From: Clostridiales bacterium
Lineage (GTDB): Bacteria > Bacillota > Clostridia > Christensenellales > Borkfalkiaceae
Length of the DNA stretch: 64,000 nt
Direction of reading: 5' to 3'
Assembly (NCBI GenBank): GCA_023667345.1
Contig: JAMPAF010000004.1
Span: 1-64,000 of the forward strand
A program made the position numbers and the translations under genes. The notes below the pieces were generated by a model. That model was not told where the DNA came from. It searched no databases and saw only the letters and a program-made list of their open reading frames with translations. This document shows positions 52,378 to 61,187 of the stretch, one piece after another (the stretch's first letter is position 1; every line of letters begins with the position of its first letter).

Positions 52378-52927
52378 TCCTTAACCTCTTGGGCGCAACA
52401 TCCTTCCAGGTCAAACTTTCGCCGTTGAACCTGAACCACAAAAAATCGTTGTAAGAAACGCCGTGCGTCTTTTTGACTATCGCAAGAGGGTCGTAATACG
52501 GAATACCGAGTTTTTTCAAATAGTTATCTATGTTGCGGCAATCGCGTTGCCAGCAACGGGTTTCGAGTATGGTTGAAAGCTTGAAAACGTCAATCTCGTC
52601 GTCACGGAAAATCTGCTTGACCGGGTGTTCGGTAAATCTTTGTACTTTGACTTTGTTGTTTTTCACCGTTACGTAAGAGACAAGTTCGTCGTTCCAAAAG
52701 CACAGCATTTCAAGCCCGTCCCACCTGTCGGCACCGTTTTTCGGCGTAAGGCTTAATTTCATTCCGAGCTCGTTTGCAAGCTTTTGTAAAGTCGGCAAGC
52801 TCGGTGTGACAATTCCCGCCTCTATTCGCCCCACGGTTGACTGCGGAAGCCCGCACCTTTGCGCAAGCTCCCTCTGCGAGATTTTCAATTTTTTTCTCTT
52901 TTGTGATATTTCCGTAGAAAGTTGCAT
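52370..52927 (-). CDS. XRE-family antitoxin-like protein with HipA-associated C-terminal domain
   Basis: A 185-residue protein. Residues about 8-60 form an HTH (KISQRELAQRCGLPQSTVGR, EAGIVTPSLPTLQKLANELG). The C-terminal part (YYDPLAIVKKTHGVSYNDFL, WFRFNGESLTWKDV) resembles the leader segment that precedes the kinase fold in clostridial HipA-like proteins. ATG 52927 has a GAGGTGA site 6 nt upstream. Its stop overlaps the kinase start. It probably binds and represses its own promoter and neutralises the kinase. Confidence 0.78.
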   Translation of the reverse strand: MQLSTEISQKRKKLKISQRELAQRCGLPQSTVGRIEAGIVTPSLPTLQKLANELGMKLSLTPKNGADRWDGLEMLCFWNDELVSYVTVKNNKVKVQRFTEHPVKQIFRDDEIDVFKLSTILETRCWQRDCRNIDNYLKKLGIPYYDPLAIVKKTHGVSYNDFLWFRFNGESLTWKDVAPKRLRNV

Positions 52928-52995
52928 ATATATCACCTCGCTTATATAATAGCATTCGTGCTATCAAATTGTCAATAGTTTTAGGTGAAATTAGG

Positions 52996-53043
52996 TAAAA
53001 AAATACGCGGGGCGAAAATTCGCTCCGCGTTAAAATTTTTTAT
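52996..53043. repeat. 48-bp direct repeat, right copy, acting as lgt terminator
   Basis: It matches 51587-51634 with one substitution (G at 53029). It holds the same hairpin (53007-53028) and T-runs, placed 14 nt after the lgt stop, where it would end the lgt transcript. The two copies bracket the XRE/HipA-like pair precisely. Confidence 0.85.
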
Positions 53044-53056
53044 TTGTATTTTAATT

Positions 53057-54025
53057 TTATTCGTCTTTGTCGCTATCGTCGCGGGTTGCCTCGTCTAACG
53101 TAAGCTTTTCGGCTAAGTCCTCGTCGGGCGCATTTCCGCCGACCGCCGCCGCTGCTTTGACCTTTTTCTGCCGCACGGGCGGTTGATTTTCGGGGTGCTT
53201 TTCGAACCGCACGAGCCAGTATTTATATATAAAGAAGTACGCAATGCCTAATAAAACCAAAATTATCGACCAGAACTGCGAGGGCGTTAAACTGCCGATA
53301 AAGTTGCCGCGGTGGTCCTTGCGGACGAACTCTATGATAAACCGCCAAATGCCGTACGCGATTGCGTACACGCCGAGGTTATATTTAAACTTGAATTTAA
53401 ACAGCAATACTATCATAACCGCCGTCAAAATTACGAGGAACAGGCACTCGAAAAGCTGTGTGGGCACAACCTTTACCGCGTCGCCGACGGGATAGCCGCT
53501 GTCGCTGCGCTGAATGTACATCCAGATGCCGTACCAGGCGGTCGTTTCGCCGCCGTGACAACAACCCGCAAACGTACAGCCGAGCCGCCCGAACGCATGC
53601 GCAATCGTTACCCCGACGGGGATTATCTGCAAAGCGTCGGTTAAAGAGGCGTTCATATTGTTTTTTAAAAACTTTACTTTGGTGCGCGGCGCAATGACGA
53701 AGATATACAGATTCCACACGATTAAAAAGCTGACGACGCCGCCGATAAGTCCGCCGAAGAAGGTCATGGACTCGCCGAGCTTAAAGCCCTCGGAAGGCTT
53801 TTCGATATAGTCGTACAGAGCCTGAAAGACCATTGCCATAAACACGCCGAACGCCGTCGCGCCTATGCCGATTATTAAGATTTTGTCGATGGCTTCGTCG
53901 TTGAAATTGCGCTTCTGCATTGTGAAATACAGAAACGCGAAACACGCGATTATGCCCAGCGCCATGCACAGCCCGTAATACTGAACGTGCAGACTGCCGA
54001 TTGAAAATAAAGGTCCGTTTGCCAT
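53057..54025 (-). CDS. lgt: Prolipoprotein diacylglyceryl transferase (Lgt family, Cys-rich variant)
   Basis: A 322-residue protein with seven TM helices that transfers diacylglycerol to prolipoprotein lipobox cysteines. The conserved core is AFGRLGCTFAGCCHGGET, the clostridial variant of the canonical GRIGNFINGE signature. GIWRFIIEFVRKD carries the essential Arg/Glu region. The C-terminus is a charged tail (KHPENQPPVRQKKVKAAAAV). The several lipoproteins in this window need such an enzyme. A paralogous role is possible because of the variant motif. Confidence 0.85.
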   Translation of the reverse strand: MANGPLFSIGSLHVQYYGLCMALGIIACFAFLYFTMQKRNFNDEAIDKILIIGIGATAFGVFMAMVFQALYDYIEKPSEGFKLGESMTFFGGLIGGVVSFLIVWNLYIFVIAPRTKVKFLKNNMNASLTDALQIIPVGVTIAHAFGRLGCTFAGCCHGGETTAWYGIWMYIQRSDSGYPVGDAVKVVPTQLFECLFLVILTAVMIVLLFKFKFKYNLGVYAIAYGIWRFIIEFVRKDHRGNFIGSLTPSQFWSIILVLLGIAYFFIYKYWLVRFEKHPENQPPVRQKKVKAAAAVGGNAPDEDLAEKLTLDEATRDDSDKDE

Positions 54026-54054
54026 ATTTGTTACCAGATTAATTTTGTATTAGG

Positions 54055-54300
54055 AAATTGTTTTAATTCAGAATGTAGAATGCAGAATGCAGAATTAGCG
54101 GTCGGATTATTTTAATAAATATTCCGCATTGTAGCCTTCCCCCTGCGTGGAGAAGGTGGCTTAACCGTTTAGGTTAAGACGGATGAGGGGTGCATTTAAA
54201 AGAATTCCCCTCACCACCGCTACGCGGAGCCTCCCCACCGAGGGGAAGCCTAAATTAAGGTCGGATTTAATTCTTAATTCTTAATTCTTAATTCCTAATT
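54055..54300. repeat. Heptads plus family C palindrome
   Basis: It starts with gcagaatg-type units, continues with 'ccttccccctgcgtgg', 'ggttaagacggatgagg' and 'ccgaggggaagcc', and ends with ttaattc heptads up to the leuA stop. It is non-coding. Confidence 0.6.
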
Positions 54301-55953
54301 CCGCATTAGATTGTTTACTGCCGAAACAAGCGCCTTGTAGCCCGACTTGATAACGTCGTCGTCGACGCCCGCGCCCCAGTAGGTTTTGCCGCCCTTTTCC
54401 ACGCCGACGTACGATATCGCCTGCGAGCCCGAGCCGTCGGTTAAGGCGTGCTGTTCGTAGCCCGTTAAAACGTAGTCCAGAGCGAAGAGCGCCTTTATCG
54501 CGTTGGAAACCGCGTCCAACCTGCCGTTGCCCTTTGCAACCACCGTCGCGACGTCCTCGCCGTAATCGACCGTGAGCGTCGTTTCTATGCCGTCCGTCTG
54601 CTTAAAGTGGCACTCGGTAATATCGAAACTCGCGCGGGGCGTTAAATAGCTCTGCTCGAAAACCGCGTAAACCTCGGCGGGTTTGAGCTCTTTATGCCGC
54701 TTGTCGGAGAGGTCCTTGACCTTGTAGCCCATGTCCTCCTTCATTTTTGCGGGCATAACTATGCCGTAGTTCTGCGTCATTATAAAGCCGACGCCGCCCT
54801 TGCCCGACTGCGAATTTATGCGGATAACGTCCGTTTCGTACTCCCTGCCCACGTCGGCGGGGTCGACGGGAAGATACGGAACGTCCCATATTTTGCGCCC
54901 CGTCTTTTTACGGAACGCCATGCCCTTGGCGATTGCGTCCTGATGACTGCCCGAAAATGCGGCGAACACGAGCTCGCCCGCGTACGGGTGGCGCGGACTT
55001 ACGGGCATTGCCGTAAACTCACCGTATTTTGCCGTGACGTAGGGCATATCCGAAAAATCAAGCTCGGGGTCGATGCCCTGCGAGTACATATTGCCCGCGA
55101 GAGTGATAATATCGACGTTGCCCGTGCGCTCGCCGTTACCGAAGAGCGTGCCCTCTATTCTGTCCGCTCCCGCCAACAGCCCGAACTCTGCGCTTGCAAC
55201 GCCCGAACCGCGGTCGTTATGCGGGTGCAGCGAGAGCACTACCGCGGGGCGGTACTTCATATTTTTGGATATGTACTCGACTTGCTGTGCGTACACGTGC
55301 GGCATTGCGTTTTCGACCGTGGCGGGCAGATTTATTACCGCCTTTTTGTCCTCGGTCGGCTGCCAGATATCGAGTACCGCGTTTATAACCTCTAACGCGT
55401 ACTCCGGTTCGGTACCCGTGAACGATTCGGGCGAGTACTCGAAACGGTAGTCCGCCCCCTCACTCTCGCCTAAATCCTTCAATAGCCGCGCACCTTCAGT
55501 CGCTATCTTTTTTATCTGCTCCCTGTCCTTGCCGAACACCTGCTCGCGCTGTGCCACGGAGGTTGAATTGTAGACGTGCACAATGGCGTTCTTCGCACCA
55601 CGCAGCGCCTCGAAGGTCTTTTTTATTATGTGCTCGCGCGCCTGCGTTAAAACCTGCACGGTTACGTCGGCGGGGATTAAGTCCTCTTCGATAAGCTTTC
55701 TTAAAAAGTCGTACTCCGTGCGGCTTGCGGCGGGGAAGCCCACCTCTATCTCCTTGAAGCCGAGCTTTACGAGCAGTTTGAAAAACTCGACCTTAGTGTC
55801 GAGCGACATAGGCTCAATTAAACTTTGATTGCCGTCGCGGAGGTCGACCGAGCACCAAACGGGAGCCTTTTCGACGCAATCCTTTTTTACCCAGTCGTTG
55901 CAAGGTTGCGGCGGAAGTATGTACTGTTTTGCATATTTTGTATAATTATTCAT
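54295..55953 (-). CDS. leuA: 2-isopropylmalate synthase
   Basis: A 552-residue enzyme of leucine synthesis that condenses acetyl-CoA and 2-oxoisovalerate. CSVDLRDGNQSLIEPM is the DRDG-type metal/substrate motif of the longer LeuA type 2 group. LSLHPHNDRGSGVASAEFGL carries the metal-binding histidines. GNGERTGNVDIITLAGNMYSQ is conserved. The C-terminal regulatory domain starts near 430. A promoter-like TATAAT (near 55983-55978 on the minus strand) and AAAGGATAGG site precede ATG 55953; no T-box is visible. Confidence 0.96.
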   Translation of the reverse strand: MNNYTKYAKQYILPPQPCNDWVKKDCVEKAPVWCSVDLRDGNQSLIEPMSLDTKVEFFKLLVKLGFKEIEVGFPAASRTEYDFLRKLIEEDLIPADVTVQVLTQAREHIIKKTFEALRGAKNAIVHVYNSTSVAQREQVFGKDREQIKKIATEGARLLKDLGESEGADYRFEYSPESFTGTEPEYALEVINAVLDIWQPTEDKKAVINLPATVENAMPHVYAQQVEYISKNMKYRPAVVLSLHPHNDRGSGVASAEFGLLAGADRIEGTLFGNGERTGNVDIITLAGNMYSQGIDPELDFSDMPYVTAKYGEFTAMPVSPRHPYAGELVFAAFSGSHQDAIAKGMAFRKKTGRKIWDVPYLPVDPADVGREYETDVIRINSQSGKGGVGFIMTQNYGIVMPAKMKEDMGYKVKDLSDKRHKELKPAEVYAVFEQSYLTPRASFDITECHFKQTDGIETTLTVDYGEDVATVVAKGNGRLDAVSNAIKALFALDYVLTGYEQHALTDGSGSQAISYVGVEKGGKTYWGAGVDDDVIKSGYKALVSAVNNLMRN

Positions 55954-56000
55954 GCCTATCCTTTATTTTATGATAATTATACTATAATCGGCGACAAAAA

Positions 56001-57395
56001 TCAACTGTTTTGACTATCGGTTTCCGCGGCGGCGGGTTTTGCCTTTTTCTTCCTTAAACAGGGCACGCCCAAGAAGAAGCCGAGGGCTATGAACATACTG
56101 ACCGACCAGCCTATTGCCCACGCCCAGCACACGCCCGAAAAGCCCATTCCCGCGCCGACGAGTATGTACACGAACGCCACCCTTAAAATAAGGTCGGTGA
56201 ACGTTGAAACGGTGAAGCCCAAGTTGCCGCCGCACCCGCGCACCGCGCCGTCCGACACGATTTTTACGCACACTGCGGGCAAAAACGCCGCTACGATATG
56301 CAAAAACTCAATCGAGCTCGACACCGCTTCCTCGGTCGGGTTGTCGATAAACAGCATAGTCAGCGGGCGGGGTATGCACTCGCAGAGAATTAAAAACAGC
56401 AGGCTCGTCGCCATTGCGTAGGTCAGCACCGCAAGGTAGCCTTGCTTTATGCGCCCGTACTCGCCCGCCGCCTTGTTCTGCGAGCAGAAGTTGGCGAGCC
56501 CGTTTGTCATCGTGCCCACGCCCACGTTTGCTATCTGCACGAGCTTAAAGCCCGTGGTAAAGCCCGCGGTCGCCTCCTCGCTTATCAGATTTATGCGCTT
56601 TACGATAAAGAAGTTGCCGACCGAGACGAAGCTGTTCTGCAAAATTACGGGAATTGACGTTAAGGTTAAATCTCTGCAGATACCCTTATCGAACATTTTC
56701 GGCTTTTCGTCGCTCTTTATGGTTTTGAGCTTGCGAATAAGCACGAACACGGTGAGCGCGGTTGCCGCCGCCTGCGATATAAAGGTCGCCCACGCCGCGC
56801 CCGCCACGTCCATTTTAAAGGCGCAGACAAACAAAAAGTCGAGCCCCACATTCAAAACGGACGAAAAGACGAGGAACAGAAATGGCATTTTGCTGTCGCC
56901 GAGAGCCGAGCAAATGCCGCAGCCTATATTGTATAAAAAGACGAACGGCAACGAGCCGAGATATATGTACAGATAGGCAAGACTGCCCGACATAATTTCG
57001 GGGGTCTTGATATCCAAAAGATACATGGAAGGGCGCGCCACGCCGAAGCCGACCGCCATTACGGCGGCGCACAGCACCGAAAAGGACACGAGCGCGGTGT
57101 TGACCGTCTCCCTCATCTTTAAGTTGTTCTTTGCGCCGAAATATTTGGCTACGATTACCGAACAGCCGCCGTTACAGCCGAGCGCGAACGCCAAAAGAAT
57201 GTTGACCATTGTCGACGCGTCGCCCACCGCCGTTAAAGCCGTTTGACCGTTTGCGGCGAAATTGCCTACTATCAAAAGGTCGACGAGCGAATACGCCTGC
57301 TGAACCATTGCGCTGCCGAGTAGCGGCAAGGAATATAAAAGAAGGGTCTTCCACACTGAACCCTTTGTTAAATCAACCGTCTTTTGTCCTTTCAT
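56001..57395 (-). CDS. MATE-family efflux transporter
   Basis: A 464-residue transporter with 12 TM helices of the MATE family, exchanging cations for drugs or metabolites. The start ATG 57395 (MKGQKTVDLTKGSVWKTLLL) follows GAAGGC; a TTG three codons upstream overlaps that site. The N-terminal LYSLPLLGSAMVQQAYSLVD and duplicated ALGCNGGCSVIVAKYFGAKN are typical DinF/NorM-like motifs. A 240-nt structured leader with its own promoter precedes the gene. The substrate is unknown. Confidence 0.88.
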   Translation of the reverse strand: MKGQKTVDLTKGSVWKTLLLYSLPLLGSAMVQQAYSLVDLLIVGNFAANGQTALTAVGDASTMVNILLAFALGCNGGCSVIVAKYFGAKNNLKMRETVNTALVSFSVLCAAVMAVGFGVARPSMYLLDIKTPEIMSGSLAYLYIYLGSLPFVFLYNIGCGICSALGDSKMPFLFLVFSSVLNVGLDFLFVCAFKMDVAGAAWATFISQAAATALTVFVLIRKLKTIKSDEKPKMFDKGICRDLTLTSIPVILQNSFVSVGNFFIVKRINLISEEATAGFTTGFKLVQIANVGVGTMTNGLANFCSQNKAAGEYGRIKQGYLAVLTYAMATSLLFLILCECIPRPLTMLFIDNPTEEAVSSSIEFLHIVAAFLPAVCVKIVSDGAVRGCGGNLGFTVSTFTDLILRVAFVYILVGAGMGFSGVCWAWAIGWSVSMFIALGFFLGVPCLRKKKAKPAAAETDSQNS

Positions 57396-57683
57396 ACGTA
57401 ACAAGCCTTCAAAAATAAATTAACGTAGCAAGCAAAACCGCGCTTTTGCGCAGTCGCGCCCGCCCGCCAAGGCGGTCGCACGAAGCGTAGCTAAGTACCC
57501 AATTTGCGCATACCGGCGCCTCAGCGGGTGTGCGGCTGCAATTTTATTATATGAGTGCCCCTAAGATTGCAGCCGCGAGGGCAGCGCCCTTAAATTCGTA
57601 GCGTTTTGTTGTCGGCGCCAGACAACAAAACCGAGAGCACGATTATTATAGCACTTCGCCCGCCGTTTGCAAGCGGCGGGCGA
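57396..57683 (-). promoter_or_regulatory. Structured 5' leader and promoter of the MATE gene
   Basis: On the minus strand TTGCAA (57672-57667), 16 nt, TATAAT (57650-57645) predict a start near 57638. The leader then folds into a perfect 11-bp hairpin GTTTTGTTGTC/GACAACAAAAC (57631-57603, loop TGGCGCC), a short GGGC/GCCC stem, and an 11-bp stem GCGGCTGCAAT/ATTGCAGCCGC (57576-57532). Loop GGCGCC could pair with a second GGCGCC at about 57515-57520. A third perfect hairpin overlaps the promoter. No known riboswitch family is recognised. Confidence 0.5.
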
Positions 57684-57714
57684 ATATTGTTATATTTTGT
57701 TGTAAGGTAACATT

Positions 57715-57734
57715 TTAACACTTTAAAGTGTTAA
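57715..57734. promoter_or_regulatory. 20-bp perfect palindrome
   Basis: TTAACACTTTAAAGTGTTAA is fully symmetric and lies upstream of the MATE promoter. It is a candidate protein-binding site; the partner is unknown. Confidence 0.4.
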
Positions 57735-57774
57735 TATATGACAGCGGATAATTAGGGGCAGAATTATACCTTAG

Positions 57775-58088
57775 ACTTGCTTTCCCCCTTGCGTTTAAGG
57801 GACGAGCAACGCATTTCTCAAAACAGCACTCGGTTTGTGCTGTTTTGGCGTTGCGAGATAAGTGAGCGCATACGTCCCGCGCGAACGGCGACCAAACACG
57901 CCGCTTTCCTTACGGCGTGTGCGAAGAGTACCCAAACCGCAAGGTTTGGGGGATAGAGGGATATAATTCAGACCTCATTTAATAAGGTTTAAATTTGCAC
58001 AACCCTCATCCGTCACCTACGGTGCCACCTTCCCCCTTTATTAAGGTGGAAGGCAAGGGTGTGGTCGAATTCTTAATTCTTAATTCGC
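57775..58088. repeat. Family D followed by family C
   Basis: Family D (about 57790-57945: 'ctcaaaacagcact', 'gtgctgttttggcg', 'acacgccgctttcc') is followed by a family C half (57968-58060) and ttaattc heptads up to the SSB-like gene stop. No gene is seen. Confidence 0.65.
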
Positions 58089-58090
58089 TC

Positions 58091-58786
58091 TCACTCGCCG
58101 CTTATTTTCTGTGCGGCGGCGTTCGGCACGGAGTAGAGGTCGAATTCCTCGTCGATATCGAAGTCGCTGTCGTCGTCGAACGCGGCGAGCTTGGACACCG
58201 AAACCTCGTATGCGGTCATTGTCACCATACTCTCGTCGGGCTGTTTTTTCTGATACTCGCGCGACTGAATTCTGCCCGAAAGCGCAATCTTATCGCCCAC
58301 GGCGAGGTTTTTCACAAACCGCGCATTCCTCCCCCAGGCTATCGCGGGGATATAGTCGCTCTTGTTGTATGAGCGGTTGACTGCTATAAGCAAGTCGGCA
58401 ATCTCGCGGTTAAACGGCGTCGTGCGGTACACTGGCGGTTTGCAGATATAGCCCGAAAGCACTATGCTGTTGGGGTTTTTACCAGGATGATAGTCCAAAA
58501 CCTCGCGCACAAACACCGTGAGCATAAGCCGCGATTTGCCGTTTTCGAGCTTGTTGTACGAGCGGAACTGCCCCAGCGCGCACAGCTCGTCGCCCTTTTT
58601 CATTCCGCCGCCCATTAGCCGCTCGGAAATGGTTACGGGCAGAATATCCGCCTGCCCCGAAAGCCTGTTCACCTCGACGAAAAACTCGTAAAAGCCTTCG
58701 CCGAACACTTCGTGAGAGAAAACCGCGTCGGAAGCTATCGTGCCGCAGATATATACTCTGTTGTTCTTTTCGTTCAAGTAGTTCAT
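58091..58786 (-). CDS. Single-stranded DNA-binding-like protein with two OB folds
   Basis: A 231-residue protein from ATG 58786 (MNYLNEKNNRVYICGTIASD), chosen for its GAGGT site. Residues 1-105 and 106-205 are two OB-fold halves (NRVYICGTIASDAVFSHEVF; PNSIVLSGYICKPPVYRTTP, NREIADLLIAVNRSYNKSDY, IPAIAWGRNARFVKNLAVGD). The second matches bacterial SSB motifs closely. The acidic DDDSDFDIDEEFDLYSVP tail resembles an SSB tail but lacks the usual DDDIPF ending. It may be a specialised rather than the primary SSB. Confidence 0.78.
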   Translation of the reverse strand: MNYLNEKNNRVYICGTIASDAVFSHEVFGEGFYEFFVEVNRLSGQADILPVTISERLMGGGMKKGDELCALGQFRSYNKLENGKSRLMLTVFVREVLDYHPGKNPNSIVLSGYICKPPVYRTTPFNREIADLLIAVNRSYNKSDYIPAIAWGRNARFVKNLAVGDKIALSGRIQSREYQKKQPDESMVTMTAYEVSVSKLAAFDDDSDFDIDEEFDLYSVPNAAAQKISGE

Positions 58787-58854
58787 ATTTTTTACCTCGT
58801 TTTTTAGTGTTTCGTTGTTTTTAATTCGGAAAAATGTTAATGCGTAATTAAGGT

Positions 58855-59217
58855 ATGAATAATCAACCTCTATCCCCTCTTCGAGGTACTCTTCGCAGAC
58901 TACGTAATTCTGGATTGCCACGTCGCTACGCTCCTACTACGCTAACGCTTCGTGCGACCGCCTTTGGCGGGCGGGCGCAATGACGGGTACCAAACCCTCG
59001 CCTTCCACTTTGAAGGGACGAGCAACGCATTTCTCAAAACAGCACTGTGCGCTGTTTTGGCGTTGCGAGAGCAGTGAGCGCATACGTCCCGCGCGAACGG
59101 CGACCAAACACGCCGTTTCCCTTACGGCGTGTGCGAAGGGTGGCTGCGTAGCAGACGAAAGAGGTTGGTTCAATTAATTATTCCTTAGCATAATTCTTAA
59201 TTCTTAATTCTAAATTC
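58855..59217. repeat. Composite repeat block (family A inverted, family D, heptads)
   Basis: It shares the left segment 'cttcgcagactacgtaattc' with 8190-8553, then an extra insert 'gcgaccgcctttggcgggcg', then family D, and ends 'taattcttaattctaaatt'. It is non-coding. Confidence 0.7.
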
Positions 59218-59991
59218 TTAATTAGCGGGCTGTTGCCTGCCGGTAACGTCTATCGTGTAGTTTTCGCGGTAGATAAGCTCGCCTATCGGCACGAACGTGA
59301 AGCCCTTGTTTTTAAGCGTTTCGATTATTATCGGCACCGCCTCCGCCGTATGTAAGCCGTTGTTGTGCATCAAAATTATCGAGCCGTTCTTCGCGCCGTT
59401 TATGACGCGCATCGCAATGTCCGTCGCCGACAGGTCACGCCAGTCAAGCGAATCCACGTCCCACTGAATACAGTAGAAACCCTCTTCCGACGCCGTTTTT
59501 ATAAGGCGGTCGTTGTAGTCGCCGTAGGGCGGGCGGAACAGTTCCACCTTTTTGCCAGTGATATCGGTTATCGCCTGCGAGGAGGTTTTTAGCTCTAAGC
59601 GCACCTCCTCGGCGTTCTGTTTGGACATATACGAGTGGGTCGCCGAGTGCGTGCCTATCTCGTGCCCCGCCGCGTCTATTTTTTTGACGTATTCGGGGTA
59701 CTTTTCCGTCCAGAATTCAACCATAAACCAAGTGGCTTTCACGTCGGATACGCGGAGCGCATTCAGAATTTTGTCGGTGTAGTCGGTGCCCCAGGCGCAG
59801 TCGAAAGAGATGGCGATGGTTTTGTCTTCCCTTGCCACCGAATAAATGGGAAGGGCGCGCGGCGTGTTGCCGAACCACACCGCATATGCGCTTGTGTAGT
59901 GCGCGCCAACCGACAGCGCGGTTATTGTAAGCGCGCATAAAAGACACGCTATAATGCTTTTCAATTTGACTGTTACTGCCAATCTGCTCAC
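59218..59991 (-). CDS. Polysaccharide deacetylase, PdaB-like
   Basis: A 257-residue exported NodB-domain enzyme. The N-terminal signal anchor (LKSIIACLLCALTITALSVG) precedes the catalytic domain. Motif 1 is AISFDCAWGTD, motif 2 (metal) HSATHSYM, motif 3 RPPYGDYND, and motif 4 WDVDSLDWRD. The final His motif is ILMHNNGLHT. It resembles sporulation-associated PdaB, which acts on spore-cortex or cell-wall glycans. Here it follows a 370-nt spacer with no other gene. Confidence 0.87.
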   Translation of the reverse strand: MSRLAVTVKLKSIIACLLCALTITALSVGAHYTSAYAVWFGNTPRALPIYSVAREDKTIAISFDCAWGTDYTDKILNALRVSDVKATWFMVEFWTEKYPEYVKKIDAAGHEIGTHSATHSYMSKQNAEEVRLELKTSSQAITDITGKKVELFRPPYGDYNDRLIKTASEEGFYCIQWDVDSLDWRDLSATDIAMRVINGAKNGSIILMHNNGLHTAEAVPIIIETLKNKGFTFVPIGELIYRENYTIDVTGRQQPAN

Positions 59992-60359
59992 CTATATTAG
60001 CAAAATAATAATTGCCGAATTTGAGTTTTAATGTCGTTTTCGGACTTGTTTTGACGAAAGTGCCGTGCAGAGCTGCACCGCACGGCAAACTTTTACAGCC
60101 GTGTTATAGCTTATTTTTGTTTGTCCGCGATTATGACTTAAATTTATATAACAAACTAATATTTGAAAGATATACAAAATTAATTTCGCGTTAAGTAAAC
60201 TTATTCGGATTAGTTAGCGTTGCGACGACTCAGATTTACACGGAAGTGACGACCGCACGTAAAAAACAAGTTTTGAGAAAATTTAATTACAGAAATAAAT
60301 TATGAAAGCGATAGCGGCGCGTTCTTCCGAACGCGCCGCTATTTACAAATTAAAATTTA
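59992..60359. other. Intergenic region between the deacetylase and rluA genes
   Basis: It contains a 7-bp stem GCCGTGC/GCACGGC with an 11-nt loop (60062-60087), AT-rich sequence at 60100-60200, and the rluA terminator at 60311-60342. No coding sequence is supported. Confidence 0.5.
60311..60342 (-). terminator. Intrinsic terminator after rluA
   Basis: A 14-bp stem (60311-60324 with 60329-60342, loop TTCC) is placed 18 nt after the rluA stop; the following minus-strand tail is moderately T-rich (CGCTTTCATAATTTATTTC). Confidence 0.65.
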
Positions 60360-61187
60360 TTAAGTTTTTAAAAAATCAGCGGGGGAAAATGCGCTTGTGA
60401 ATACTTTGCCGTTGAGGTATGAAAGGTTGCCAGAGAGGTTGAATGTGAGCTCTCGCGAAACCAAAACCTGCCTTGTGAGCCCGTATTTTTTGTTGAGCGC
60501 AAAGTCGCCGTACTTTGTATCCCCCAAAACGGGACAGCCTATATGCGCCAAATGCGCGCGTATCTGGTGGGTCTTGCCCGTGTGTAGCGTGACGCGCACG
60601 AGCGCGATATCCCCGCGCCTTTCCAAAACCTCGTATTCGGTTACAATCTTCACCGCACCCGCGTTCGGCGAGGCATATATGCGCACCAACCCGCTGTTTG
60701 CGTCCTTTGAAAGATAGCCGCAAAGCACCTCGCCCGCACTTTTAAACGAGTTTTTCGCATAGCAAAGATAGACCTTTTTAACTGCACGCTCTGCAAACGC
60801 GGCAACAAGTTCCGCTTGCGCCGCCGCACCCTTTGCAAGCGCTATCAGCCCGCACGTGTTTCTGTCTAACCTGTGCACGGGCAGGCACCCCCGCCCTTCG
60901 AGCTCGCAAAACAGCGCTTCGGACGACACGCCAGAAAACTTGTCCGCAATGAGCACGTTTTCGTCCTCGTACACAACGCTATGCGAGGGCTTCGCTTCCT
61001 GCGCGGGCGTGGTGTAATATACGACCTCGTCGCCCGCCGCAACCGCGCAATTTACCCGCCGCTTTACGCCGTTGACGCGGATATCGCCCCTCTTTATGAG
61101 CGCACCGAAATAAAAACTGCCCTGCGGGTAGGTTGCGTCGGTAAAGTCCTTTAAAGTTGAATTTTCTTTTACGATGAATTTTTTCAT
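60360..61187 (-). CDS. RluA-family pseudouridine synthase
   Basis: A 275-residue synthase. The catalytic motif is HRLDRNTCGLIALAKG, with the essential Asp. An S4-like N-terminal region (LIKRGDIRVNGVKRRVNCAV) recognises RNA. VTLHTGKTHQIRAHLAHIGCPVLGD is the family RTHQIR segment. Which rRNA or tRNA uridine is modified cannot be told. It is coupled to feoB by a 4-nt overlap, an incidental operon. Confidence 0.92.
   Translation of the reverse strand: MKKFIVKENSTLKDFTDATYPQGSFYFGALIKRGDIRVNGVKRRVNCAVAAGDEVVYYTTPAQEAKPSHSVVYEDENVLIADKFSGVSSEALFCELEGRGCLPVHRLDRNTCGLIALAKGAAAQAELVAAFAERAVKKVYLCYAKNSFKSAGEVLCGYLSKDANSGLVRIYASPNAGAVKIVTEYEVLERRGDIALVRVTLHTGKTHQIRAHLAHIGCPVLGDTKYGDFALNKKYGLTRQVLVSRELTFNLSGNLSYLNGKVFTSAFSPADFLKT

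Noticed and set aside
54694-55450. Long plus-strand open frames opposite leuA
   Set aside because: They are antisense frames produced by GC-biased codons; leuA is intact, and the antisense products have no family features or ribosome sites.
55954-56000. T-box leader before leuA
   Set aside because: Only 47 nt separate leuA from the MATE gene and no T-box sequence (TGGNACCGCG-like) is present.
57540-57565. CTCATATAAT on the minus strand, resembling the purine riboswitch core
   Set aside because: The remaining conserved purine-aptamer bases and the P2/P3 loops are absent; the match lies in the loop of a simple hairpin.
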